In this document: one piece after another, positions 28,815-37,859 of the stretch
Position numbering within the stretch: the first letter of the stretch is position 1
How the letters are laid out: each line of letters starts with the position of its first letter
Source: Palsa-504 sp963808315
GTDB lineage: Bacteria > Actinomycetota > Actinomycetes > Streptosporangiales > Streptosporangiaceae
Length of the DNA: 64,000 nucleotides
Reading direction: 5' to 3'
NCBI GenBank assembly: GCA_963808315.1
Contig: CAWEFK010000013.1
Location: forward strand, 248,001-312,000
Program-made: the position numbers and the translations under genes
Notes under the pieces: model-generated
The model's database searches: none
What the model saw: the letters and a program-made list of their open reading frames with translations, nothing else
Told to the model about the DNA's origin: nothing

Positions 28815-30309
28815 ATGAGCGCTTTCGATGTGGTGGTGCTGGGTGGCGGCACCGCGGGCGTGCACGTCGCCACCGAGGTGGCGGCGGGCGGCAAGTCGGT
28901 GGCCCTGGTGGAGGCCGGCCTGATCGGCGGCGAGTCCCCCTACCTGGCCTGCCTGCCGTCGAACTCCCTGCTGCTTTCCGCGAGCCGCGGCGAGACCTGG
29001 GAAGACGCGGTCGCCCGGCGGAACGAGGTGACCGGCGGCCTGGACGACTCCGCCGCGGCGCGGCGGCTGGCCGGCGCCGGCGTGACCGTGCTGCGCGGCA
29101 CCGGCCGGATCTCGCGGCCCGGGAACCGTCGAGGTCACGCTGGCCCCCGGCGAAGACCGGGGCGAGGACCAGGGGTGAGGCCGGGCCTGCGGGGCCGGCG
29201 AGACGGTGTCGCTGAGCTACGCGGACCTGGTCATCGCGACCGGATGCGAGCCGGTCGCGCCGCCGATCGAGGGCCTGTCGGACATCCCGGCCTGGACCAC
29301 CGCCGAGAGCCTGTGCTCGCCCGATCTGCCCCGGCGCCTCATCGTGCTCGGCGGCGGTCCGGCCGGATGCGAGCTGACCCAGATCTACGCCACGTTCGGC
29401 TCCCAGGTGACGCTGGTCGAGGCCGAGCCTGGCCTGCTGCCCGGCGAGCCCGCCTTCGCCGGGGAGATCCTGGCCGCGGCGCTGCGCCGGGCCGGCGCCG
29501 AAATCTGCCTCGGCTCACCCGCCACCAAGGCGGAGCGCACGCCCGAAGGCCTGACCCTCGCGCTGGCCGACGGGACGCGGATCGACGCCGACCGGCTGCT
29601 GCTGGCCTCGGGCCGTCGGCCGCGGCTGTCCGGGCTGGGCCTGGACGCGCTCGGCCTCGCGGTCACGCCCGGCCTGGCGCTGCCCACCACGACCAGCTGC
29701 CGGGTGGCCGGTCCCCGACGGGTCGACGGGACCGCCGGGGTCGACGGGACGGGCCGGGTCTGGGCCGCGGGCGACGTCACCGGCATCACGCACACCCACG
29801 CCGGCCGCTACCAGGCCCGGGTGGTGGCCGCGAACATCCTCGGCCAGCCGCGCGAGGCCGACTACAGCGCCATCCCGCGCTGCGTGTACACCACGCCCGT
29901 CGGTCTACGCGGTCGGCGTCGTCGCCCGCGGAGAGCCAGGCACGGGCCAGGGCCCTGCGGCCTGGCGAAGGCGGCGGGAGGCCGGCTGGGCTGGTGACGG
30001 CCCGGGCCGCCCTGGGCGACACCGCCCGGGCCTAGCTGGGCGCCGAGACCTGGGTCGGCGCTCGAGCTGTACGCCGACGCCGAGACCGGCGTGCTGGTCG
30101 GGGCGGTCGCGGTGGGGCCGGACGCGGTCACCTGGATGAGCGAGGTTACCCTCGCCATCAGGGCCAGGATTCCGGTCGCGGTCCTGGCCGATGTCGTGCA
30201 TGCCTTCCCCACCTACGGGGAAGCACTGGAGAGCGCACTCCGAGAGCTGGCGGGGACCGGGGGCCGAAACGGACGGCCGACCAGAAGGAGAAGAGGTTCG
30301 CACAGGTGA
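28815..30309 (+). CDS. FAD-dependent pyridine-nucleotide disulfide oxidoreductase-like protein (frameshifted)
   Basis: Flavoprotein of the dihydrolipoamide/mercuric reductase family. FAD loop VVVLGGGTAGVHVATEVA at the N-terminus; LVIATGCEPVAPPIEG; NAD loop IVLGGGPAGCELTQIYATFG; VWAAGDVTG with the FAD Asp; then the dimerisation domain in two further frames, including LVGAVAVGPDAVTWMSEVTL and HAFPTYGEAL. Slips occur near 29122, 29900 and 30050. The redox motif reads GGESPYLACLPSNSLL: the first Cys is Ser and the usual Lys is Asn, so a redox-active disulfide should not form. It may be a reductase without disulfide chemistry. Confidence 0.82.
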
Positions 30310-30480
30310 GCGAATTGGACATGGAGACGCCCGAGGACGACGCCATCGAGCAGCACCAGGAAGTCGTCGCGGACGAGGACGCGCACCGACACCAGGCACG
30401 AGGTCCCGCTGGACGTGAACGAGGCGGACGCGGCCGAGCAGGAGATCGCCGTCGGCTTCGACGATGACGATTACCGTTGA
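30306..30480 (+). CDS. Small acidic conserved protein (frameshifted)
   Basis: About 58 residues. GTG 30306 follows GAAGGAGAAG and gives MSELDMETPEDDAIEQHQEV. After one extra base near 30390 the next frame reads EVPLDVNEADAAEQEIAVGF and ends DDDDYR. Small actinomycete proteins with a repeated E-A-D-x-AEQ pattern and a DEDDYR-like end are common and unassigned. It overlaps the previous stop by 4 bases. Confidence 0.65.
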
Positions 30481-30542
30481 CGGCGACTTAGTATGAGGGC
30501 GAGCCAGGAGCAGCAGCCGCGCAACCATCCGGAGACCGAACT

Positions 30543-31166
30543 TTGACGGCACCGTCCGACACCAGGCCCCGCGGTAACCGCCTGCCACGGCACGAACGGC
30601 GGCGGCAGCTGCTGGACGCGGCCCTGGAGGTGTTCGTCGCCCGGGGCTACCACGCCACGGCCATGGACGAGATCGCCGAACGCGCCGGCGTCAGCAAGCC
30701 CGTGCTCTACCAGCACTTCCCCGGCAAGCTCGAGCTGTACCTGGCGCTGCTCGACGAGAGCGTCGACACGCTGGTGGAAACCGTGCGCGGCGCACTGCGC
30801 TCCAACCCGGACCCCAAGCAGCGGGTCGCCGCCACCTTCGGCGCCTACTTCGAGTACGTCGGCGGCGAGGGCAGGCGTACCGGCTGGTCTTCGAGTCCGA
30901 CCTGTCCAACGAGACCGCCGTCCGGGCCCGGCTGGACCGGGTCCAGCGCGAGTGCGCCGCCATGGTCAGCCAGATGGTCAGGGAGGACGCCGGGCTCTCC
31001 GACGACGAGGCGCACCTGCTGAGCGTGGGCATGGTCGGCATGGCCCAGGTCACCGCGCGGTACTGGCTCAGCACGCGGGAACCACATCCCGCGGGAAGCG
31101 GCCGAGCAGCTCGTGGCTAGGCTCGCCTGGCGTGGCATCAGCGGCTGGCCGCGCAGCGAGCACTGA
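30543..31166 (+). CDS. TetR/AcrR family regulator (frameshifted)
   Basis: The N-terminal helix-turn-helix is clear: RRQLLDAALEVFVARGYHAT, DEIAERAGVSKPVLYQHFPG. After a slip near 30872 the ligand domain continues (VFESDLSNETAVRARLDRVQ, LSDDEAHLLSVGMVGMAQVT) and a second slip near 31080 gives AAEQLVARLAWRGISGWPRS, ending at TGA 31164-31166. About 207 residues. In many actinomycetes a TetR gene sits directly beside DUF3107, as here, in a block with moeZ and a helicase. Confidence 0.87.
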
Positions 31167-31209
31167 GACACGTTCCGCGAGCACGGAGCCTGGGCACCTA
31201 AGGAGCGCC

Positions 31210-31444
31210 GTGGAAGTCAAGATCGGAATTCAGTCCGTCCAGCGCGAGCTGATCGTGGAGACTGACCTCACGGCCAGTGAACTAGAGCGGGACCTGTCGG
31301 AGGCCCTGGCGGACGGAGGGCATTCGGTCTTCGCGCTCCCGGTCAGCCAAGGGCGGCAAGGTTCTGGTCCCGGCCGACAAAATCGCCTACGTGGAATTCG
31401 GCGCGGCTGAGGCCCGCCGGGTCGGTTTCGGCAACCCTGTCTGA
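31210..31444 (+). CDS. DUF3107 family protein (one frameshift)
   Basis: Small ATP-binding-like actinomycete protein of unknown role. GTG 31210 follows AAGGAGCG. The text is MEVKIGIQSVQRELIVETDL, then ELERDLSEALADG, then after one extra base near 31347 the next frame gives GGKVLVPADKIAYVEFG with EARRVGF, a nearly exact family C-terminus. About 77 residues. Co-directional with TetR, 43 bp downstream. Confidence 0.88.
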
Positions 31445-31799
31445 GCTCGGGCCCGGGCGCACCTGATCACGGTGATCGCCTGCTGGTATACTGGGTTACG
31501 ACTAGTCGATGGAATGACGCAACCAATGGTCGTGTTACACCAGCAGCTGCTTTTTTGCGAGGCCGCGGTGGCTGGCGTCCCAGGAATTTCGGCGGGACGA
31601 AACCATCGTAACGGCCGCAGCAAACGGCAGTGTTCCGACAGTGATAGCGGGCTCCCAGGCGGGGCACGACGGGTGGGGCGGTTTTCGCAGCGTCGTGAGA
31701 CCAGCCACTAGGTAGCAGCTCGCATCGAGGCGGGCCACTGCGGCAGCTTACAGGCATGACCGGGCCGGACCCGCGCAAAGGGGAAGGCCATGATGAAGG
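31445..31799. other. Intergenic region before the DEAD-box helicase gene
   Basis: 355 bp, less GC-rich than its surroundings. A CAGCAGCTGCTTTTTT stretch near 31540 could end the DUF3107 transcript. The rest should hold the helicase promoter and 5' UTR; no gene is seen. Long leaders are common for cold-inducible helicases, but nothing specific was identified. Confidence 0.4.
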
Positions 31800-33601
31800 A
31801 TGGAACCCCTGACAACTCAAACTTTTAGCGGGGACAAGACGGAGCCGGAGCCCTTGTACGGGGACGGCCGACGCCGCGACCGCAGAGGCGGGCGACACTC
31901 TCGCGGTCCCGTTCCGTGATTTCGCGATCAGCGACGACATTTGCCGGGGCCTGGAGGCCGCGGGCATCTTCACCACGTTCCCCATCCAGGCGCTCACCCT
32001 GCCGCTGGCGCTGCGCGGGCAGGACATCATCGGGCAAGCCAGGACCGGTACCGGAAAGACGCTTGCGTTCGGCATCCCGCTGCTGCAGATGGTCGAAGAC
32101 GGCCCGTCAGGCGCGCCGCGGGCGCTGGTCGTGGTGCCGACCAGGGAGCTGGCGATCCAGGTCGCCGACGACCTGCGCATCGCCGCCGTCAACCTGCGCA
32201 CCCGCATCCTCACCGTCTACGGCGGCCGGGCCTACGAGCCGCAGATCGACGCGCTGACGGCCGGCGTCGACATCGTGGTCGGTACCCCGGGACGGCTGCT
32301 CGACCTGGTCGAGCGCCGTCACCTGAACCTGGGCTCGGTCCAGGCCCTGGTGCTCGACGAGGCGGACAAGATGCTCGACCTCGGCTTCCTGCCGGACGTG
32401 GAGCGGATCGTCAGGCGCACCCCGGGCTCCCGGCAGACGATGCTGTTCTCCGCGACCATGCCCGGCGACGTCGTCACGCTGGCCCGCCGGCACATGCGGC
32501 AGCCGACCAACATCCGGGCCGAAGGCCACGACGCGCCCGCGCCGCCGCCGAACACCCGGCAGCACGTGTTCCGGGCCCACCAGATGGACAAGATCGAGGT
32601 GCTGGCCCGCGTCCTGCAGGCCAGGGACCGTGGCCTGACCATGGTGTTCTGCCAGACCAAGCGAGCCGCCGACCAGGTCGCCACCGCCCTGGAGACCAGG
32701 GGCTTCGCGGTCGCCACCGTGCATGGCGACCTGGGCCAGGGTCAGCGGGAGCGAGCGCTGCGGGCGTTCCGCAGCGGCAAGGTGGACGTGCTCACCGCGA
32801 CCGAGGTCGCGGCCCGCGGGCTGGACGTGGACGACGTCACCCACGTGGTGAACTACGAATGCCCGGACGACGACATGACCTACGTGCACCGTATCGGCCG
32901 GACCGGCCGGGCCGGGCGCACCGGCGTCGCCGTCACGTTCGTCGACTGGCGGGACATGCACCGCTGGAAGCTCATCAACGACGCCCTGAACCTGGGCAAG
33001 CCCGAGCCGGAGGAGACGTACTCCACCTCCGAGCACCTCTACTCCCAGCTGGACATCCCACGCGAGGCGACCGGGACACTTCCCCGGGCGATGCGGGCGC
33101 GGGAGGGCCTGGCGGCCGAGGCGCTCGAGGACATCGGCGAAACCGGCAAGATCCGCTCCGCCTCGTCTGGGCGCACACGTGACGCGGCACCGAGCGGTTC
33201 CGGGCGAGGCGGCGCCAGGAGCGGCGGCGCCAGGAGCGGCGGCGGGCAGGGCCGCGGTGGCCAGGCCCGCGGCGGCTCGCCCAGGCCCGCGGCGGCTCGG
33301 GCCAGGCCAGGCCGAGCTCGGCCGCGACGGTCCGCGAGGACGGCGGCCAGGGTGCAGAAGGGGCGGCCAGGCCCAGGCGTCGCCGGCGTACCCGCGGCGG
33401 CCATGACCTCGGCCCGGGCCAGCAGGCTCCAGCCCAGGCCAGTGCCGGACAGGCCGGTGCCGGACAGGCCGGTGCTGGCGGGCAGGCGGCAGGGCCGGCG
33501 GGACGGAGCTTGACGGCGGGCAGCCGGCCAAGCAGATCCGCCGTCGGCGCCGGCCCGCGCGGGCGGAGAACTCGTCCGAGGAAACCCGTAAGGCTTCCTG
33601 A
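31800..33601 (+). CDS. DEAD-box ATP-dependent RNA helicase (frameshifted at both ends)
   Basis: Unwinds RNA in ribosome assembly or mRNA decay. All core motifs are in one frame: FTTFPIQ (Q), ARTGTGKT (I), PTRELAIQ (Ia), TPGRLLD (Ib), LDEADKM (II), SAT (III), HRIGRTGRAGR (VI). That frame has no start codon; a better start is ATG 31800 (MEPLTTQTFSGDKTEPEPLY) after AAGGGGAAGG, with a slip near 31865. The Gly/Arg-rich tail also slips (33200-33510) and most likely ends in AENSSEETRKAS at TGA 33599-33601. The basic RGG-like tail would bind RNA non-specifically. Confidence 0.9.
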
Positions 33602-33680
33602 TCAGCGTATTCCGCGGATCTGGCCGGTTCGCGGAGCTTACGCCAAGGTTTTGTTCACCCCAGCCGGGTAAGGTTCGCAA

Positions 33681-34604
33681 GTGAGCACACCAACGTCCCT
33701 CGATCTGCCCAGCGGGGTACGGCGTACCACGATCCTTACCAGCCGTGGCTCGTTCGCCGCGCTCGAGGCGGTTCCGGCGTCGGGGGTGTGCGAGCGGGAA
33801 GCCGCTCTGCTCATCCCCGGCTACACGGGGAGCAAGGAAGACTTCCTTCCGATCCTTGACCTGCTGACCGACGGTAGCCGCCAAGTGGTGGCGATCGACA
33901 TGCGCGGACAGTTCGAGACGCCCGCTGCGGGCGACCCGGATGGCTACCTCGCGTCCGCGCTGGCCGCGGACATCGCCGCCATCCTCCACGTCACCGGGGC
34001 CAAGCACCTGGTCGGGCACTCCTACGGCGGCTTGGTAGCCCGCGAGGCCATCCTGGCCGACGCCCAGCTCGCCACGCTCACGCTGATGAGTTCGGGGCCG
34101 GCCGCCCTCAGCGGCCCGCGGGCGCGGGAACTGCGGGCGATGCTCGCCGCTCTCGGCGTCCGGAACGGCACGATGCCGGACACGGCCGCGCTTGGGGCCA
34201 GCATCTCCCAGCTTTGGCACACCCACCTGGAACCGCAGGCCGTCGCGGCCGGAGTCCCGGCTCCGATCGTGGCGTTCCTGGCCAAGCGGATGCTGAGCAA
34301 CGATCCGAACGGGCTCGTCTTGATGGCCAGGCACATGCTCACCGCCGCGGACCGGACCGCCGAACTGGCCCAGCTCAGCGAGCTACCGATGCTGGTCATC
34401 TACGGCGAGAACGACAACTCCTGGTCACCTGCCGCACAGGAAAACATGGCCAGGCGGCTGAGTGCGCGCCGGGTGTGCATCCCAGGCGCCGTCCACTCCC
34501 CCGCCATCGAGGCGCCCGCCACCACGGCCAGCGCGCTGACCGAGTTCTGGGACGCCGCCGAGACCAGCAGGTCCCGGCACCCCGCCACCACCGAGATTTC
34601 CTAG
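33681..34604 (+). CDS. Alpha/beta hydrolase
   Basis: Intact 307-residue protein: oxyanion region LLIPGYTGSKEDFLPILDLL, IDMRGQFETP, nucleophile elbow VGHSYGGLVAREA (Ser ~113), acid in LVIYGENDNSW and His in GAVHSPAIE. No signal peptide. The fold is certain; the substrate is not (esterases, epoxide hydrolases and haloperoxidase-like enzymes share it). GTG 33681 follows AAGG. Confidence 0.88.
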   Translation: MSTPTSLDLPSGVRRTTILTSRGSFAALEAVPASGVCEREAALLIPGYTGSKEDFLPILDLLTDGSRQVVAIDMRGQFETPAAGDPDGYLASALAADIAAILHVTGAKHLVGHSYGGLVAREAILADAQLATLTLMSSGPAALSGPRARELRAMLAALGVRNGTMPDTAALGASISQLWHTHLEPQAVAAGVPAPIVAFLAKRMLSNDPNGLVLMARHMLTAADRTAELAQLSELPMLVIYGENDNSWSPAAQENMARRLSARRVCIPGAVHSPAIEAPATTASALTEFWDAAETSRSRHPATTEIS

Positions 34605-34780
34605 CCCGAGAGGTCGGCCCCGCCCGCTCCTCCGGCTCGCAATAGACCCGGTGGCACCCGTGGAAGCTACGTGACGCCAGTGTCGCGTGGTGCTGCCTGC
34701 CCGCGGCCAGGATCGTGGTGGATCCGGCTCCCGGGAGGATTTGGTACGGCCCAGTCTCACACTGCACCCACCCGCCCCCT

Positions 34781-34880
34781 CCTGCACGCCCGTGTTGCCG
34801 CGCTCTCGCTTCCGAACCACACCGATAGTCCAGCGTGTTGTCCTGGCAACACCCATGGACCATCGTTGTGGTCAGGCTCG
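34781..34880. repeat. Solo end modules of the dispersed repeat element (copy C)
   Basis: 34781-34843 matches the module at 1311-1375 (CCTGCACGCCCGTG, then a CGCT-rich tract, then CACACCGATAGTCC). 34853-34875 carries the inverted partner GGACCATCGTTGTGGTC. The two facing ends are only ~10 bp apart, as though the internal part had been deleted. They lie between an alpha/beta hydrolase gene and a nuclease gene. Confidence 0.5.
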
Positions 34881-34973
34881 GGTGTCTGCCCTCCGGCGCT
34901 GGCGGACGGAGTGGCTGGTGGGGCGGGTGGTGATGGAGGGTGGGGGTAGTGGGGGTGGGGTGGTGGGGTGGGG

Positions 34974-35837
34974 TTAGGGGGTGGGGGGGAGGGCGTCCCA
35001 GGGGCGGCGGGGGATGGCGGCGGCGGCGCCTTCGGGGCAGTGGCGCAGGTAGTCGCACCAGCCGCAGGACGGGCGAGGGCTCGGGGGGAACACCTTGTCG
35101 TAGGCGTCGGGGGGCAGGCCGTCGCGCAGCTGTTCGTCGGCCGACGCGCACTCGGCCGCGATGGCCTCGGCGCGGCCGAGGTGGCGGGCCAGCGACTCGT
35201 CGGTGTGGGACCAGGCCAGGACCTCGCCGGTGGGCAGATGGTGCAGCTCCACCCGGTGGCACGGGCGCCTGAGCACCCGGCCGGCGGCCAGCGCGTACAG
35301 CGCCAGGGCCAAGGAACTGCGCGCGTCGTCGGTGGTGAGCAGGTGAGCGCCGGTCTTGTAGTCGACGACCACGAGCTCGGTTCCTGTGTCGCCGGCCGGC
35401 CTCGCATCGAGCCGGTCGATCCGGCCGGAGACCGCGATCGTCTCGGTGCGGGTGGCCACCGTCCGTTCCACCCCGAGCGGCTCGTCGGACGGGTCGAGCC
35501 CGGCGACGTAGCCCTGGACCATGCCGATCGCGCGTTCACGCTGCCGCACCGACTGGGTCTCGTCGGCGAAACCCTCGTCGATCCAGCCGCGGTCGATCAG
35601 CGTGCCCGCGGCCGCCACGGTCCGCTGCGCCTGCGGCAGCCGCCACCAGCCGGCCAGCGCGTTGTGGATGCTGGCGCCCAGGCTGTTGTGCGCCCACGGC
35701 GGGCCCTTGGACGGGGGCGGCCGGTCCAGGTAGCTCATCCGGTACCGGCGGGGGCAGTCCAGCCAGGTCGCCAGCCGGGTCGGCGTGCACGAGTACAGCC
35801 GACGCGGCATGCCCTCGAAACCCAGCTGCTCCATCAC
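34974..35837 (-). CDS. RecB-family PD-(D/E)XK nuclease with Fe-S cluster cysteines
   Basis: 287 residues, intact. One cysteine near the N-terminus (WLDCPRRYRM) and three near the C-terminus (CGWCDYLRHC) form the AddB/Cas4-type iron-sulfur staple. Nuclease motifs: GASIHNAL (motif I His), RIDRLDARP (Asp) and ELVVVDYKTG (D-x-K). Such single-domain PDDEXK_1 proteins are conserved in actinomycetes and presumed to act in DNA repair. It is the last gene of a leftward run starting at DUF6758, 14 bp after the MBL-fold gene. Confidence 0.9.
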   Translation of the reverse strand: MMEQLGFEGMPRRLYSCTPTRLATWLDCPRRYRMSYLDRPPPSKGPPWAHNSLGASIHNALAGWWRLPQAQRTVAAAGTLIDRGWIDEGFADETQSVRQRERAIGMVQGYVAGLDPSDEPLGVERTVATRTETIAVSGRIDRLDARPAGDTGTELVVVDYKTGAHLLTTDDARSSLALALYALAAGRVLRRPCHRVELHHLPTGEVLAWSHTDESLARHLGRAEAIAAECASADEQLRDGLPPDAYDKVFPPSPRPSCGWCDYLRHCPEGAAAAIPRRPWDALPPTP

Positions 35838-35851
35838 GTAGACCCGCGTTC

Positions 35852-36496
35852 CTAGCTGGTCAGGCCGGACAGCGACGCCGGGTCCGAACCCGCGGCGAAC
35901 CAGGAGTCGAATTTCTTCGCGGCCGCCGCCACCGTCGTCTCCTCGCCCTCGCCGGGCAGCACGCGGGTGTCCGGCGGCAGGGTCAGCACGTTCTCGCCGA
36001 TGGCGGTCAGCTGGCCGGCGAAGTCGGGGAACTCACCCTCGTCCGGGACCGGCCCGCGGGCCCGCAGCACGTGGCCGGTGAACACGACGCCGAGGTCCTC
36101 GCAGTACAGGCACACCGAGCCCGGCGTGTGTCCCGGAGCGTGGATGACCTCCAGGGAGACGTCGGCGACCTCGAAGATGCCGCCGTCCTCCATCTCGATG
36201 TCGGGCTGGTCCTCCGGGTAGACCTCTCGCCACAGCATCCGGTCCAGCCGGTGCAGCGCCACCGCCGCCTCGTCCCGCTCGGCCACCTCGATGGCCGCGG
36301 CCACGTGGGCGTCGTGGCCGTGCGTGCAGATAACCGCGAGCACCTCACGGTCACCCACCGCCTCGAGCACCGACGCCGCGTCGCGGCCGGGATCGATGAC
36401 GATGACCTCGTCGTCGTCGCCGATGATCCAGGTGTTGACCTGGTTACTTTCGTTGGCCGCCGCGGGCGGCGGCACCTGGTCGATTCGTGTGCTCAT
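35852..36496 (-). CDS. MBL-fold protein lacking three canonical metal ligands
   Basis: 214 residues with the metallo-beta-lactamase fold order: VNTWIIGDDDEVIVIDPG, the His motif CTHGHDAHV, IHAPGHTPGSVCLY, VFTGHVLRARGP and VLPGEGEETTV. The first and third His positions and the PGHTPGS His are kept. However, the usual Asp of THxHxDH is Ala, the bridging Asp of FxGDxLF is His, and the final His of PGHGxxT is Glu. These are substitutions inside one open frame, not frameshift artefacts. Related Streptomyces proteins are called glyoxalase II-like hydrolases. ATG 36494-36496 overlaps the previous stop. Confidence 0.85.
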   Translation of the reverse strand: MSTRIDQVPPPAAANESNQVNTWIIGDDDEVIVIDPGRDAASVLEAVGDREVLAVICTHGHDAHVAAAIEVAERDEAAVALHRLDRMLWREVYPEDQPDIEMEDGGIFEVADVSLEVIHAPGHTPGSVCLYCEDLGVVFTGHVLRARGPVPDEGEFPDFAGQLTAIGENVLTLPPDTRVLPGEGEETTVAAAAKKFDSWFAAGSDPASLSGLTS

Positions 36497-36987
36497 CCGA
36501 GCGGTTCCTTCCTCTGCTGAGACTTGGCGCGATGGCGCAGGGCCCGGATCAGGGGCAGGGCGGCAAAGTAGGTCCCGGCCAGCGAGCTGCCCCCGACGCC
36601 CAGGTCGACCGATATCCGGCCCTGCTTGGCCCAGTACACGTCCTGCAGGTCGAGCAGCAGCGCGAACTCGTCGACGATGAGCGCGAGCCCGGCGCCGTAG
36701 GTCAAGGCCACCAGCGGATGCCTGCGCTGGGAGTCCTCGCCGTGCACGGCGATCCCGCCGACGCCGCTGATCAGGCCGATGCCCCACATGTAGTGGTGCA
36801 GATGCTCACCACCCACGCTAAGGTTACCGAACGGGCCCTTGCCGTCCTTGATGCTGTAGGTGATGAAGCGGACCGTGCCGAAGGTGGCGCTGAAGGCGAG
36901 CCAGCTGAGCAGGGCCGCCTTCTGGCCCGGGTCTAGCTCTTCGCGGAAGACGCGGTGGACTACCTTCGGCGACGACGTGAGGGCCAT
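36493..36987 (-). CDS. Conserved integral membrane protein
   Basis: About 164 residues with four or so hydrophobic helices: AALLSWLAFSATFGTVRFI, HHYMWGIGLISGVGGIAV, VALTYGAGLALIVDEFALLL and SSLAGTYFAALPLI. The motif GGEHLHHYMWG between helices is notable: three His and a Glu near a membrane surface, possibly binding metal. The family is conserved in actinomycetes without known function. ATG 36985-36987 is preferred to the in-frame TTG upstream. Overlaps the MBL-fold gene by 4 bases. Confidence 0.75.
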   Translation of the reverse strand: MALTSSPKVVHRVFREELDPGQKAALLSWLAFSATFGTVRFITYSIKDGKGPFGNLSVGGEHLHHYMWGIGLISGVGGIAVHGEDSQRRHPLVALTYGAGLALIVDEFALLLDLQDVYWAKQGRISVDLGVGGSSLAGTYFAALPLIRALRHRAKSQQRKEPLG

Positions 36988-37008
36988 CGGCAAACAATAC
37001 CGATAGGT

Positions 37009-37854
37009 TCAGCCGCGGCGCACGAGACTCGCGCCGCTGGTCATGGAAATCAGCGCCTCGCACACGCCGTCGGCGGCGGTTTCGCAGCCGATCCGGTTAC
37101 CGGTCAGGTCGCCGTGATCGTCGCTGCCGCCGCTGGCCAGCAGGCCGAGATCGGAGGCCAGGGCACGCAGGCGAGTCCGTTCGGCAGGGGTGTGGTCGGG
37201 ATGGAAGACCTCCACCCCGGCCAGGCCGGCGGCGGCCAGCCCGCCGATCTGAACATCAGACAGCTCCCAGTCCCGGCCGGCCCGCGGGTGAGCCAGCACC
37301 GTGGCCCCGCCCGCCCTGCGGACCAGCCGGATCGCGCGCCCGGGGTCCAGGGCGTAGCGGCTCACGTAGGCCCGGCCGCCGTCGGCGATCCAGTCGGCGG
37401 TGAAGGCCTGGCTCGGCTCGGCGATGGCGCCGCTGGCGGCCATGGCCCGGGCGATGTGCGGGCGCCCGATCACGGCCGGCCCCGCGATGGCGGCGACCTG
37501 ATCCCAGCTCACGTCCACGCCCAGCGCCACCAGGCGGTCCACCATGGCGCGGGCGCGCAGCACGCGATCGTCGCGGATCCGGGCGAGCTCGGCGGCCAGC
37601 TCCGCATCGCCCGGGTCGAACAGGTAGGCCAGCAGGTGCACGCTGCGGCCGGCGAGCTGGCAGGACAGCTCCAGGCCGGGCACCAGGATGAGGTCGCCGG
37701 CCAGCGCCCGCCCGGCCTCCGGGTGGCCGGCCACCGTGTCGTGGTCGGTCAGCGCCACCGCGTCCAGGCCGGCCTGCCCGGCCCGCCGGATGACCCGCGT
37801 CGGGGAGTCCGTCCCGTCCGAGGCATTGCTGTGTACGTGCAGGTCGGCCCGCAC
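37009..37854 (-). CDS. PHP-domain metal-dependent phosphoesterase
   Basis: 281 residues. PHP motifs: RADLHVHSNASDGTD (motif 1), ALTDHDTVAGH (motif 2), PGLELSC (motif 3 Glu), IGRPHIARAM and GGSDDHGDLTGN (final Asp/His). It is of the YciV/RNase AM type, a 3',5'-nucleotide phosphatase or 5'-3' exonuclease in other bacteria. GTG 37852-37854 begins right at VRADLHVH; frames reaching further upstream are not conserved. It starts 5 bp after the DUF6758 stop. Confidence 0.9.
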   Translation of the reverse strand: MRADLHVHSNASDGTDSPTRVIRRAGQAGLDAVALTDHDTVAGHPEAGRALAGDLILVPGLELSCQLAGRSVHLLAYLFDPGDAELAAELARIRDDRVLRARAMVDRLVALGVDVSWDQVAAIAGPAVIGRPHIARAMAASGAIAEPSQAFTADWIADGGRAYVSRYALDPGRAIRLVRRAGGATVLAHPRAGRDWELSDVQIGGLAAAGLAGVEVFHPDHTPAERTRLRALASDLGLLASGGSDDHGDLTGNRIGCETAADGVCEALISMTSGASLVRRG

Positions 37855-37859
37855 GCGGG

